DNA of 64,000 bases from Bacteroidia bacterium (GTDB lineage: Bacteria; Bacteroidota; Bacteroidia; Chitinophagales; Saprospiraceae): NCBI GenBank assembly GCA_030430845.1, contig JAUIKE010000003.1, positions 43,621 to 107,620 on the forward strand, read 5' to 3'. A program made the translations under genes and the position numbers. Shown here in pieces: positions 19,164 through 28,900 of this stretch (the first letter of the stretch is position 1; each line of letters starts with the position of its first letter). Under the pieces are notes generated by a model that saw nothing but the letters and a program-made list of their open reading frames with translations, did no database searches and was not told the origin of the DNA.

Positions 19164-19200
19164 GGCTGTCTCAAAAGACCTACGGCCTTTTTCGACAGCC
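19164..19200 (-). terminator. Hairpin after susD-like gene
   Basis: GGCTGTCTCAAAAGACC (19164-19180) pairs with GGCCTTTTTCGACAGCC (19184-19200) with three mismatches. It lies just past the stop of the SusD gene ending at 19226, consistent with termination of the SusC/SusD unit. Confidence 0.55.
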
Positions 19201-19225
19201 AATAATATTTTTCAGGAGTCAGCCC

Positions 19226-20665
19226 CTAGTAAATTTCGTCTAATGGATTCTGTACACTGATATTTCCGAAGTTAATCTCATCATCCGGAATTTGCATGAT
19301 GAAGCGGTACGAACGAGCCGGGATGGTAATCTTATCCCGGGCATCTCCTTCTTTGACCAGGTCTCTTTGCATGCGGATCAGATCAAACATGATTTGGCCT
19401 TCGGAATACAGTTCTTTTCTTCTTTCTATCCAGATGGCTTCCAGAAGTTCCGTCTGATCAGTTGTGGTGGTTGGGTTCAGAACATTGCGCTGAGTTTGCA
19501 GTTCATTGAGTAAGGTCAAAGCCTGAGCCGTTTGGCCCTGCTGAGCCAGCGCTTCAGCCTCGATCAGCCACATTTCAGCTGCACGCATGACGATCATATC
19601 TCCCAGGTAGTTAGAGCCGTCGTCTCTGAACTTGTTGGAGGCCCAGCCGGAGTCGATGTCCCCTTCTTCTTTATAGAAAAACTGGTTGCGAACGTCCGAA
19701 TCGTCGAACATATTGACGAATGATTCATTCACCCGCAGGGTTTCATCGCCAAAGACCGTACCGGCTGGACGATGCTGGTTGATATTCCATCTGGAAAACA
19801 GGTTGTTTGTTTGAATATTATCATTCTCCGTTTGACGGAAGCCCCACATCCATTCGGCGTTGGCTACATCAAAACCGCCTTGGAACTCCTCTCCGCTCAT
19901 CAAGCTATAGCCGGCTCTCGCTGCATTAGCATGATTGGCCGCTTCTGTCCAGTTTTCCATGGTCAGATATACTTGGGCCAGGATGCCGTTCACGACATCT
20001 TTATTGATGTACTCCATGCTTGGGCGGTTGTAGTTCTGCAAATCACTGAGGGCTGTAGTCAGGTCGGATAATACTTGCTGATAAACTTCTTGTACTGTAC
20101 TGCGATCTTTTTGCTCTCTTTCCGGCGTAGCTCTGCTTAGATAAACAGGTACTCCGGGTTCATTAGAAGCGATGCTGTAAGTTTGCTGATAGTAGCGGAT
20201 CAGGTTGAAATAAGCCCAGCCTCTGATCGCCAGGGTCTGTCCTTTGATCGAAGTAGCCAAATCTGGCTGATCGGTAAAATTGCCGATTTCAGACAGTATG
20301 ATGTTACAATTGTTGATCAATTTATAATGGTACAGCCAGGTATTACCGCTGAGCGAGCTTCCTGATTCGGTTCGAACCGATTGAAAAACACTGCTAAAGT
20401 AGAAGGCATTCCCAATTTCCCGAACCCACAAGTCAGGTGAGGCCGTCAGGTTATACCGTTGCAGGCCCGAGATCCCGACGCCCAGAGGGCTGGTAGCCGT
20501 AAGCATGTAGCGGTAGTTTCCGTTCAGTACAGTTTGCAGGCCCGACAGATTGTTAAATAGTTGTTGTTCCGAAACGTCCACGGTCGGCTGAACGTCCAGG
20601 TATTCTTCGCAAGCAGTAGTAAACAGCAAGCTCGCGATCATGATGATAAAAATATGCTTTTTCAT
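19226..20665 (-). CDS. susD: SusD/RagB-family glycan-binding outer-membrane lipoprotein
   Basis: 479 residues with a lipobox (LLFTTAC, Cys19) and the family N-terminus EEYLDVQPTVDVSEQQLF. TPR-like helices follow (LAIRGWAYFNLIRYYQQTY, YINKDVVNGILAQVYLTMENW), as does the family C-terminal block (LIEAEALAQQGQTAQALTLLNELQTQR, WIERRKELYSEGQIMFDLIR). SusD proteins cap the SusC transporter and deliver oligosaccharide to it. The gene follows susC by 18 bases. This is the only SusC/SusD pair in the locus, so it presumably imports the glycan degraded by the neighbouring hydrolases. The symbol denotes the family. Confidence 0.95.
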   Translation of the reverse strand: MKKHIFIIMIASLLFTTACEEYLDVQPTVDVSEQQLFNNLSGLQTVLNGNYRYMLTATSPLGVGISGLQRYNLTASPDLWVREIGNAFYFSSVFQSVRTESGSSLSGNTWLYHYKLINNCNIILSEIGNFTDQPDLATSIKGQTLAIRGWAYFNLIRYYQQTYSIASNEPGVPVYLSRATPEREQKDRSTVQEVYQQVLSDLTTALSDLQNYNRPSMEYINKDVVNGILAQVYLTMENWTEAANHANAARAGYSLMSGEEFQGGFDVANAEWMWGFRQTENDNIQTNNLFSRWNINQHRPAGTVFGDETLRVNESFVNMFDDSDVRNQFFYKEEGDIDSGWASNKFRDDGSNYLGDMIVMRAAEMWLIEAEALAQQGQTAQALTLLNELQTQRNVLNPTTTTDQTELLEAIWIERRKELYSEGQIMFDLIRMQRDLVKEGDARDKITIPARSYRFIMQIPDDEINFGNISVQNPLDEIY

Positions 20666-20683
20666 GTTATTCGCTTTTTTAGA

Positions 20684-23600
20684 TTAAAATTGGATTTGAA
20701 GGCCACCTACGAATGTTTTGCGAATCCCCCAGTTGTAGTCACTGGTACCGTCAAAGCCGGCAATTTCGGGGTCCGTCCCTCTATCCGCCGCTTTACCCCA
20801 GGTAAATAGGTTGTCAGCTTGTGCAAAAACCCTCAATTTTGAAATATTGACGGAATTCAGGAAGGTCGCAGGGAAGGTGTAGCCAATGTTGACCGTTCTG
20901 AGGCGAACGAAGTCATTTCTCCACATATACTGATTGGAGGTCCGGCCGTTATCGGCAAATTTGGCGTGAGAAGGACGCGGAATTCTGGCCTCTGTATTGT
21001 CCGGTGTCCAGTGATTGTCCAGCCAGTAATCAATCAAACCGAAAGCGTTTCTCATATTAATGTTTTCTCTGAAAGCGCCGTCGAGCATAACGCCACCAAT
21101 ACTGTAGTAAAACATGAAGGAGAAATCGACATCCGCAATCTTGAAGGTATTCGTGATGCTACCAAAATAATCAGGCAGTGAAGAACCCTGGAAAGCATGG
21201 TTTTCCTGGGTATTTACCTCATTCCAACGGTTAGTCACTTCCTGGCCGATAATATTTCCTTCTCCGTCAAACACATTTTTATACCAGGTGTTATCTCCTG
21301 TGGCTGGATCTACCCCTGCCCAGGTTGGTGTCCAGTATTCATAAATGGAACGGCCTTCTACCCAGCGATTGTCTCCGAAGAGCACTTCATCAACCGGCAG
21401 CTCCGTAATCTCATTTTTGTAATGGGTGACATTGGTAGAGAGCGTCCAGCTAAAGTTTTGATTGCGTAAAAGGTCATAGCTCAAATCAATTTCAAATCCT
21501 TTATTTTGGACCGTAGCGATATTGGCATCTACCTGTGTGATACCAAAGGATGGTGGAAGCGGCTGATTGAACAGCAAGTCTTCAGAGGTACGCACAAAGT
21601 ATTCGATGTTTCCATACAGTTTTCTGAACAGCGTGAATTCTACCCCTACGTTAAACTGCTTGTTCTCCTCCCAGGTCAAATCGGGGGTCGGCAAACGTTG
21701 TTCCACGGCCCCTGAGTTTTCATAAAAATTGAACCCAAGGTCATAAAGTGCCTGATAGGCATACAGGGAAAGCTGGTCATTACCGGTTGTCCCGTAACTG
21801 GCTTTCAACTTCAGGTTGTTAACAAAATCCAGGTTTTCCAAAAAGGCTTCTTCAGACAATCTCCATCCGGCGCCGACCGACCAGAAGTTACCCCAGCGGG
21901 CATCGGGAGAAAAACGAGAAGAGCCGTCCGTACGATAACTACCCGTCAGGTAGATCTTATCTCTAAAGTTATACTCTAATCTGGACAGCACACTCGCCAG
22001 GCGATAATCCGTTTCGTTCGACCCGGCCGTAGGTTCTGCCGAGGCGGCATTCAACTCAAAAATACCCGGTACGGCAAACACTTCCTTTCTGCCAGACAGG
22101 TTACTGACATTCCAGGAATACAACTCATTACCCACCAGAATTCCGAAGGAATGGTCACCAAAGGATTTTTTATACTCCAAAAAGTTGTTGAAGGTATAAG
22201 AAAAGCGGGTACGGCTGGATTTAGTTGCATTTCCACGATCATACAGGATACCCTGAACAGGGCTTACGTACTGATGTCTGTTAAAAATGCTGAGATCTGT
22301 GATTAAACTTGAGCGGAAAGTCAATCCTTTGAGAATGTCTACCCCCAATTGCACTTTATTGATTAACTGATTGGTATTATTGACATCAAATGCGTAAGAA
22401 TCGGGCTCTTCTGGTGCGACAGAAAAATCAAAGGGATTACTGGCTCCAAAAAAACGACGTCCGGAGTAAGATTGTCCGCCCCCTTTTTGTAAGGCCAGGT
22501 TACCGTAATAATCTATAAAAAACTCACCGGTCTCATGGTCGAATTCATAAGGATGTACCCCAGAAGGGATGGTCCGGACCACCCTTGTGAACTCCCCAGG
22601 ATTATTTTGATCGGTACGCAGGTAAAACAAGGAAGCTTCCAGATTGACGCGCTTGCCCAGTTGAGTAGAAAAACTGAGGCGGTTAGACCAGCGCTGGAAG
22701 TCCTGATTAAAATATTGTCCTTTGTCGTCCATGTACGAACTGGAGAAAAAGAGTTTTGTATTTTCATTTAAGCCGGTACTAATATCAAAGGCATACTCCT
22801 GCCGCAGTTTCGGGTCGAACAAATCGTGCCAGTTATAATCGTACAGCAACTCTGCTTCCGGCTTGATTTTTCCGTCAAAACCGACAGGATCGTCAATATT
22901 CCAGTTGCTTCGATAGTTTCTGTCATACCCTAAAAAGCTGGTATGTGGGCGAGAGATGTAGAAGCGATCGGTTACCCGGCCGGAGGCATTCTCGCGGGCG
23001 GCCTGATCGTCCATGCCATTTTGCAGGTTGTCGTAATAAAATCCTGCCCAAACGGCTTCATATTGTTCGGCAGCGTTCAATTTGCGCGGAAGCTCCACTG
23101 CGAAGTCTGAAGTACCGAAGGTGGAGCGAAAGTTCACAATGGTTTTTCCGATCGCCCCCGACTTAGTCGTGATCAGGATGACCCCATTGGCTGCTCTGGA
23201 ACCATATAGAGAGGTAGAAGCGGCATCCTTTAATATGGATATATTCTGAATTTCATTCGGTGCGATGCTGCTCAATGGGCCGTCGTAAGGGCTGCCATTT
23301 AATACGATCAGCGGTTGGTTGGAGGCGCTGAGCGATCCAAAACCCCGGATTTGGATAACGGCATCTGCTCCCGGCTGACCGACATTGTTGATCACCTGTA
23401 CTCCTGAGCTTAACCCCTGTAGGGCATTACTGACATTGGAAGAGGCCGTTTGCTGGATCTTCTCACTTTCAATAAAGGTAGCCGAGCCGGTAAAGGCCGC
23501 TTTTTTCTGAGTACCGTAAGCAACAACGACGACTTCATCCAATTGCTCGAAATCATCGCTCAGTGTAATACTTAACACATCCTGAGAACCGACCGCTACT

Positions 23601-23902
23601 TCCTGAGCGCGGTATCCAATAAAGCTAAACTGCAGCGTGTCACTGGAAGAAGCGTTGATGGTAAATTTCCCGTCGGCGTCGGTCACCGCACCGGTATTTT
23701 CACCTTTTACTAAAACATTGACTCCCGGCATCGTAATGCCATCTACATCCTGGACCGTCCCTGTTATTATTCTTGTAGAATTGGATCCGGTTTGGGCATT
23801 CAGTGTCTGGGTAAAAGGTGTTAGACATAGTAACAAAACTAGTGAAAGCCATAGCTTTAAAGGCTTGACTTTGGGAATGATCTTTAAATAAACATTTTTC
23901 AT
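20684..23902 (-). CDS. susC: SusC/RagA-family TonB-dependent outer-membrane transporter
   Basis: 1072 residues with a signal peptide ending near LNAQ. A carboxypeptidase-regulatory domain (about 45-120, TGTVQDVDGITMPGVNVLVKG) precedes the TonB-box-like DEVVVVAYGTQKKAAFTGS. The plug domain (QGLSSGVQVINNVGQPGAD through ILKDAASTSLYGSRAANGVILITTK) and a long beta-barrel ending in an aromatic residue (GGLQIQF) follow. With SusD it forms an energy-dependent oligosaccharide importer. It is the first gene of the susCD unit. The start ATG at 23902 fits the signal peptide. Regulation is probably by the hybrid two-component system encoded at 25922. Confidence 0.96.
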   Translation of the reverse strand: MKNVYLKIIPKVKPLKLWLSLVLLLCLTPFTQTLNAQTGSNSTRIITGTVQDVDGITMPGVNVLVKGENTGAVTDADGKFTINASSSDTLQFSFIGYRAQEVAVGSQDVLSITLSDDFEQLDEVVVVAYGTQKKAAFTGSATFIESEKIQQTASSNVSNALQGLSSGVQVINNVGQPGADAVIQIRGFGSLSASNQPLIVLNGSPYDGPLSSIAPNEIQNISILKDAASTSLYGSRAANGVILITTKSGAIGKTIVNFRSTFGTSDFAVELPRKLNAAEQYEAVWAGFYYDNLQNGMDDQAARENASGRVTDRFYISRPHTSFLGYDRNYRSNWNIDDPVGFDGKIKPEAELLYDYNWHDLFDPKLRQEYAFDISTGLNENTKLFFSSSYMDDKGQYFNQDFQRWSNRLSFSTQLGKRVNLEASLFYLRTDQNNPGEFTRVVRTIPSGVHPYEFDHETGEFFIDYYGNLALQKGGGQSYSGRRFFGASNPFDFSVAPEEPDSYAFDVNNTNQLINKVQLGVDILKGLTFRSSLITDLSIFNRHQYVSPVQGILYDRGNATKSSRTRFSYTFNNFLEYKKSFGDHSFGILVGNELYSWNVSNLSGRKEVFAVPGIFELNAASAEPTAGSNETDYRLASVLSRLEYNFRDKIYLTGSYRTDGSSRFSPDARWGNFWSVGAGWRLSEEAFLENLDFVNNLKLKASYGTTGNDQLSLYAYQALYDLGFNFYENSGAVEQRLPTPDLTWEENKQFNVGVEFTLFRKLYGNIEYFVRTSEDLLFNQPLPPSFGITQVDANIATVQNKGFEIDLSYDLLRNQNFSWTLSTNVTHYKNEITELPVDEVLFGDNRWVEGRSIYEYWTPTWAGVDPATGDNTWYKNVFDGEGNIIGQEVTNRWNEVNTQENHAFQGSSLPDYFGSITNTFKIADVDFSFMFYYSIGGVMLDGAFRENINMRNAFGLIDYWLDNHWTPDNTEARIPRPSHAKFADNGRTSNQYMWRNDFVRLRTVNIGYTFPATFLNSVNISKLRVFAQADNLFTWGKAADRGTDPEIAGFDGTSDYNWGIRKTFVGGLQIQF

Positions 23903-24029
23903 ATCGATTACAGTTTATGATTACACCCCATTGTGTAAAAAATTCAGTTTCAACGGTTTAAAACTATTCTGTAAATCGACAGGAGAGTTGCACGTATGTG
24001 TAAAATGCTGTATCAGATGTGTAAAAGGA

Positions 24030-24061
24030 GGTTTTTTGGCGGCTGACGCCGCCAAAAAACC
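24030..24061 (-). terminator. 14-bp perfect hairpin after sulfatase gene
   Basis: GGTTTTTTGGCGGC (24030-24043) and GCCGCCAAAAAACC (24048-24061) are perfectly complementary around TGAC. It immediately follows the stop of the sulfatase ending at 24062. Confidence 0.7.
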
Positions 24062-25762
24062 TTAATTGAATGGCCTGGGCAGTACATGAGTTCTGGAAAA
24101 CTCCTCTACCATGCTTTTTTTCAGTTCTTCCACTTTTTCGGGATACTCCTCAGATAAGTCTTTCGTTTCGGAACGGTCGGCTTTGATGTTGTACAATTCA
24201 TAACGGACGGTATCGCGAATGCCTGTTTTGTGCATGGCCCGCTCACTCGACACCAGCTTCCAGTCGCCTACACGAATGGCTGGGTGGCCGGAATGCTCAA
24301 AGGTCAGCAAACGATCGGGGGCCGTATTCCCTCCCAGGGTTGTGAACAGGCTCGTTCCTTCCATCGGAGAAATAGCATTTCCATTTAAAGAATCCGGATA
24401 AGTAGCGCCGGCTACATCCACGCAGGTGGCCATGACGTCATTAAAGTGCGCATATCGTTCAGTAAAGAGCCGGGCTTCCTTGATCTTCTCCGGCCAGTGC
24501 ACGATCAAGGGCGAGCTGATACCACCTTCATGAACATACTGCTTGTACATACTGAAGGGCGTATTGCAGGCATTGGCCCAACCGGAGCCGAAGCTGAATA
24601 AGGGGCTGTCAGGTCCGCCGAGTTTTTCCAGGCTTTCACCGGTATGCAGCACATTGGGGTGGCGGGGAGTACCTCCGGCTACCCGATCGTCCGGGTTGGG
24701 ATATTCGAAGCCGAAGGGATCCCACTCGGCACAGGCTCCGTTATCACTCATAAAGAGGATGAGCGTATTCTCCAATTCTCCATTAGCTTTCAGGTCGGCG
24801 ATGATCCGGCCGATATTCTGGTCCATATTATCGACCATGCCTGCGTACACGGCCATCCGGCGGGCCAGGTCGGCCTGACGGTCGGTATCGAGTTCATCCC
24901 AGGCCGGGTTGTGCAAGCCGTCTCCGGGCACACCATTGCGTTCGGCAATACGTGGAATGGGGATCTTACTTCTTTCAGATAGCTTTTCATTTTCACTGAT
25001 CACTCCTAGTTTTTTCATTCTTTCGATCCTTTGTTCTCTGATCACATCCCATCCGACAGTGTAGGTATCTTTGTACTTTTCGATATCCTGCTCAGGCGCT
25101 TGTAATGGAAAATGAGGAGCCTGGTATGCCAGGTACAGAAACCAGGGCTGGTCGGGTGTTTTTCTTCCTTCATTTAAGAAATCAATGGCGTAATCGGTGA
25201 TGGCATTGGTGGCAAAAAACTCGCCCGGGGCATATTCTCGTTCGGGACGCCCCTCCGGGTAGCGTTGCATCCATTTCGGCTCCCAGCTATCAATCCCATA
25301 ATCTTCCAGGAAGCCGTAGTACTCTTCGAAGCCCCGGTCGGTCGGGCCCGGCTTATTGACATGCCATTTTCCCGATCCGAAGGTCCGGTAGCCGTTTTCT
25401 TTCAGCACCTCGGCAATAGTAGCGGCATTGGGCGTGAGGCTACCCGTATATCCGTGGACGCCTCTGTCAGGCCCAACAAAGGAACCGATGCCTGCCTGGT
25501 GCGGATAAAGCCCCGTCAGCAAAGAAGCCCGAGAAGGGCAGCAACGGGCAGAATTATAAAATTGAGTGAATCGAACGCCGTTCCCGGCCAGTTCATCCAA
25601 ATTCGGCGTTTGAATCTCCCCTCCGTAACATCCCAGGTCGGAATAGCCCAGATCATCGGCCAGGATAACAAGGATATTGGGCGCCTTGTCCCGGCTGCTT
25701 GTTTCCGTATCACAGGAATACAGCAAAGGCAGAAATAGCAGTAATAAAATCAGGTTTTTCAT
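24062..25762 (-). CDS. Arylsulfatase-like S1 sulfatase lipoprotein
   Basis: 566 residues with a lipobox (LLYSC, Cys17). Motifs: NILVILADDLGYSDLGCYGG, formylglycine motif C74-C-P-S-R78, LLTGLYPHQAGIG, SGKWHVNKPGPTDRGFEEYYG and LILFMSDNGACAEWDP. It belongs to the CCPSR group of this locus. It sits between the SusC promoter region and the hybrid two-component regulator and is closed by its own hairpin, so it seems to be a single-gene unit. Confidence 0.93.
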   Translation of the reverse strand: MKNLILLLLFLPLLYSCDTETSSRDKAPNILVILADDLGYSDLGCYGGEIQTPNLDELAGNGVRFTQFYNSARCCPSRASLLTGLYPHQAGIGSFVGPDRGVHGYTGSLTPNAATIAEVLKENGYRTFGSGKWHVNKPGPTDRGFEEYYGFLEDYGIDSWEPKWMQRYPEGRPEREYAPGEFFATNAITDYAIDFLNEGRKTPDQPWFLYLAYQAPHFPLQAPEQDIEKYKDTYTVGWDVIREQRIERMKKLGVISENEKLSERSKIPIPRIAERNGVPGDGLHNPAWDELDTDRQADLARRMAVYAGMVDNMDQNIGRIIADLKANGELENTLILFMSDNGACAEWDPFGFEYPNPDDRVAGGTPRHPNVLHTGESLEKLGGPDSPLFSFGSGWANACNTPFSMYKQYVHEGGISSPLIVHWPEKIKEARLFTERYAHFNDVMATCVDVAGATYPDSLNGNAISPMEGTSLFTTLGGNTAPDRLLTFEHSGHPAIRVGDWKLVSSERAMHKTGIRDTVRYELYNIKADRSETKDLSEEYPEKVEELKKSMVEEFSRTHVLPRPFN

Positions 25763-25921
25763 GTAGAAAAATTTAATGGTACGTAAAAATCAGCTATCCG
25801 TTCGGTGAGAACTGATCGCTGGAATCAAAAATTTTCCTACAAACCTTTTTGGAAAGTCATTATTCAGAGCCTGCGAATAATGATGGATGAAAGATATAAA
25901 AAGGATTTCAATTAAAAAAGC

Positions 25922-28900
25922 TCATATCTCTTTTCTGGCTTCCTCTTTTTTACTGTCTACATACTGACTCGGCGTCATACCGAAAAACTCTTTAAAGCGA
26001 CGGGAAAAAAGCGAGGGGCTGGAAAAACCATTGGAATAGGCCGCTTCCGAAATAGAGCACTCGCCGGTCAGGATCATTTTGGCGGCTTTTTTCAGGCGGA
26101 TGGAGCGAATAAACTCGGTGGCGGAGCAGCCGGCGATCTTTTTGAGTTTCAGGTGTAGCAAAGATCGGCTGATGCACATTTCTTTGAGTACAAAAGATAT
26201 ATCGAGATCCTGATTATCAATATGACCCTCTACGAGGCTCGTTAGTTTTTCAATAAACTCCTGGTCCGATTTGGAATGGGTAATTTCGGCAGGCGTAATG
26301 TAAATATCCTTTTTAAACAATTCGATCAGGCGCCGACGGGTAGACAGCAGGTTCTCGACATGCTTGACGAGCAGCTCCGGATAAAAGGGTTTTTCGATAT
26401 AAAAATCAGCGCCGTAGGCAAAGCCCTCAAACTGGTTTTCGACACCCGCTTTAGCCGTCAATAAAATGACGGGGATGTGGGATGTTTCTATATTTTCCTT
26501 GACTCGTTTGGTGAGTTCCAGTCCGTCCATTTCAGGCATCATGATATCACTGATGAGCAGTTCCGGCCGGATTTTTTCCATCATGGCCAGGGCTTCCAGG
26601 CCGTGAGTGGCCGTATGAACAGTAAATTTAGCGGAAAGGCTTTCACGCAAGAATTCGAGCAATTCCGGGTTATCGTCCACTACCAAAATAGGTGATTGGC
26701 CTTTTTGCACTTCAACTAAAAAAGGGCTTAGGATATTTTTAAACTCCCGATCTACCCATTCGCCGGCTTTGGAGGTAAAGGCAAGCTCACTTTCGGATCT
26801 TTCCGGATCCTGGTAACTTTTTGCCTCCACCGGAATAGTCAAACAGAAAATAGTGCCATGGTTCTCATTGCTGCGCACTTTGATCTTCCCTTTGTGCAAT
26901 TGAACCAATGTTTTGACAAAAGCCAGCCCAATACCGGAGCCGGTAGGGATCATGCCGGATGATTTTACCTGATAAAACCGTTCAAAAACATTTTTCAATT
27001 GATCTTTAGGTATTCCGGCCCCGTTGTCTTTTACCTTTATACGGAGCGTTTTGTAAGCATCTTCTCCATCAAGGCCTCCATCGGTTGTTTTTACCTCTAA
27101 AAGAACGTGGCCCTGCTCAGGCGTATATTTAAAAGCGTTGGAAAGGAGGTTAAACAGGATTCGCTCCAGTTTTTCGGGATCGAAGTAGAGTTCTTCTTTT
27201 TCTACATTCAGTTGCAGGTCAAACACGATCTGTTTATTGTCGGCCAGATCTTCAAAAGCCTCTTTAATATCATGGATAAAATGGATAATATTGCAGCGTC
27301 GTACTTTTAGGACTTCTTGCCCTCCATCTGCTTTTCTAAAATCCAGTAGCTGATTGATCAGCCCCAGCAAGCGGTCCACATTATGATTAACCTTTTCCAG
27401 TTTCCTGCGGGTAGCTCCTCGAATATCAGGCTCTCGAATCAAGTTACTTAAAGGCCCCGCTATAAGGGTTAGAGGGGTGCGAAGCTCGTGGGAAATATTG
27501 GTGAAAAAATCCAGTTTCATCCGATTGAGCTTTTCCTGATGGGCCTTTTCCTGGCGTTCCAGCGCAAGCATGGACTTGGATTTTTCCATTTTCACACTGA
27601 CAAAGTAAAAAACAATCAAACCACCGATAAAAAGAAAAGCGTAAATGAAAAAAGCCAGGGGGCTGAGCCAGAAAGGCGGAGCCACTATAATTTGCAGGCT
27701 GGTTTCTTCCGCGCTCCATTCCGTATTGTCAAGAGAGGCCTTCACCCGGAAAGTATAACGTCCCGGTGAGAGGTTGGTGTAACTCGCCCTTGTCTGATTC
27801 CCGACCAGGTTCCAGTCTGGATCGAAGCCTTCTAACATATACGCATACTGAACCTGGCCAGGTTGTGTATAATTCATAGCGGAATAATGGATAGAGAATA
27901 CATTCTCCTCGTATTTAAGCCGGATATCCTTGGTTTGATGGATGGGGTTATCCAAAACATGGCCCGTTCCGGGGAGCACCGATTTATTAAAAAGCTCAAA
28001 GTCCGTAAAAACAGCCTGATTCAGGCCTTTGGCAAAATAATCATCTTGCTCGTCGAAGTAGATCAAACCGTTGATGCCGCCAAAATAAATTTTTCCGGAG
28101 GTAGACCGGAAATAGGCCCCATAATTAAACTGAGTGAAAGGCAGGCCGCTTTGTCTGTTAAAAACTACTGCATTCTGAGAAGTGGGTTCAAACTTGACCA
28201 GGCCATTGCTGGTACTGATCCAGAAATTCCCGTCCTGGCCCTGTACCATACCAAAAACACGCTTTCCGGGAAAGTCCTGGTAAGGGGAATAGTGCTCGAG
28301 GCTGTCCGCTGCCTGCCAATAAACGTATACCCCTCTGAAATTATCTCCGATCCAGATATTGCCGTGTTTATCCGCTTCTACAAACGAAATACTGACCGGG
28401 CCGCGCAGCTTGTCGAAGTTTCGAAATTCTTGGGTGTCAAAATTATAGACGATCAGGCCCCTCACCACTGAAATCCATAGCTCATTACTGGAAAGACTGA
28501 TACTCGTCACATCTGTTTGTCCCAGTTTATCCTGAAAAAAAGGCTCAATTTTTTGAGTGTGGTTGTTGTATATCACCAGGCCGGCTTCGGTGGCGATAAA
28601 AATGGAGTCTCCCCGTGTCAATAAGGCATATACCGCATCTGAAGGGAAGCCGGGGGTATTAGCTCGATTAATACATTCAAAGCGGTCGGTAAGCGGATCG
28701 TAGATGTTTAGACCGCCGGTATAAGTGGCGATATAAAGTCGACCATCGGGACCAAACAAGAGATCGTGCACATTGTCATAACTCAGGCTGTTCTTGCCAT
28801 CCTGGTGAATAAATTTCCGGATGGTCCTGGTTTCTTTATCAATCCTGTTGAAACCGTAGCCCTCCAGACCTACATACAGGTTTCCTTCCGGATCTTCCTC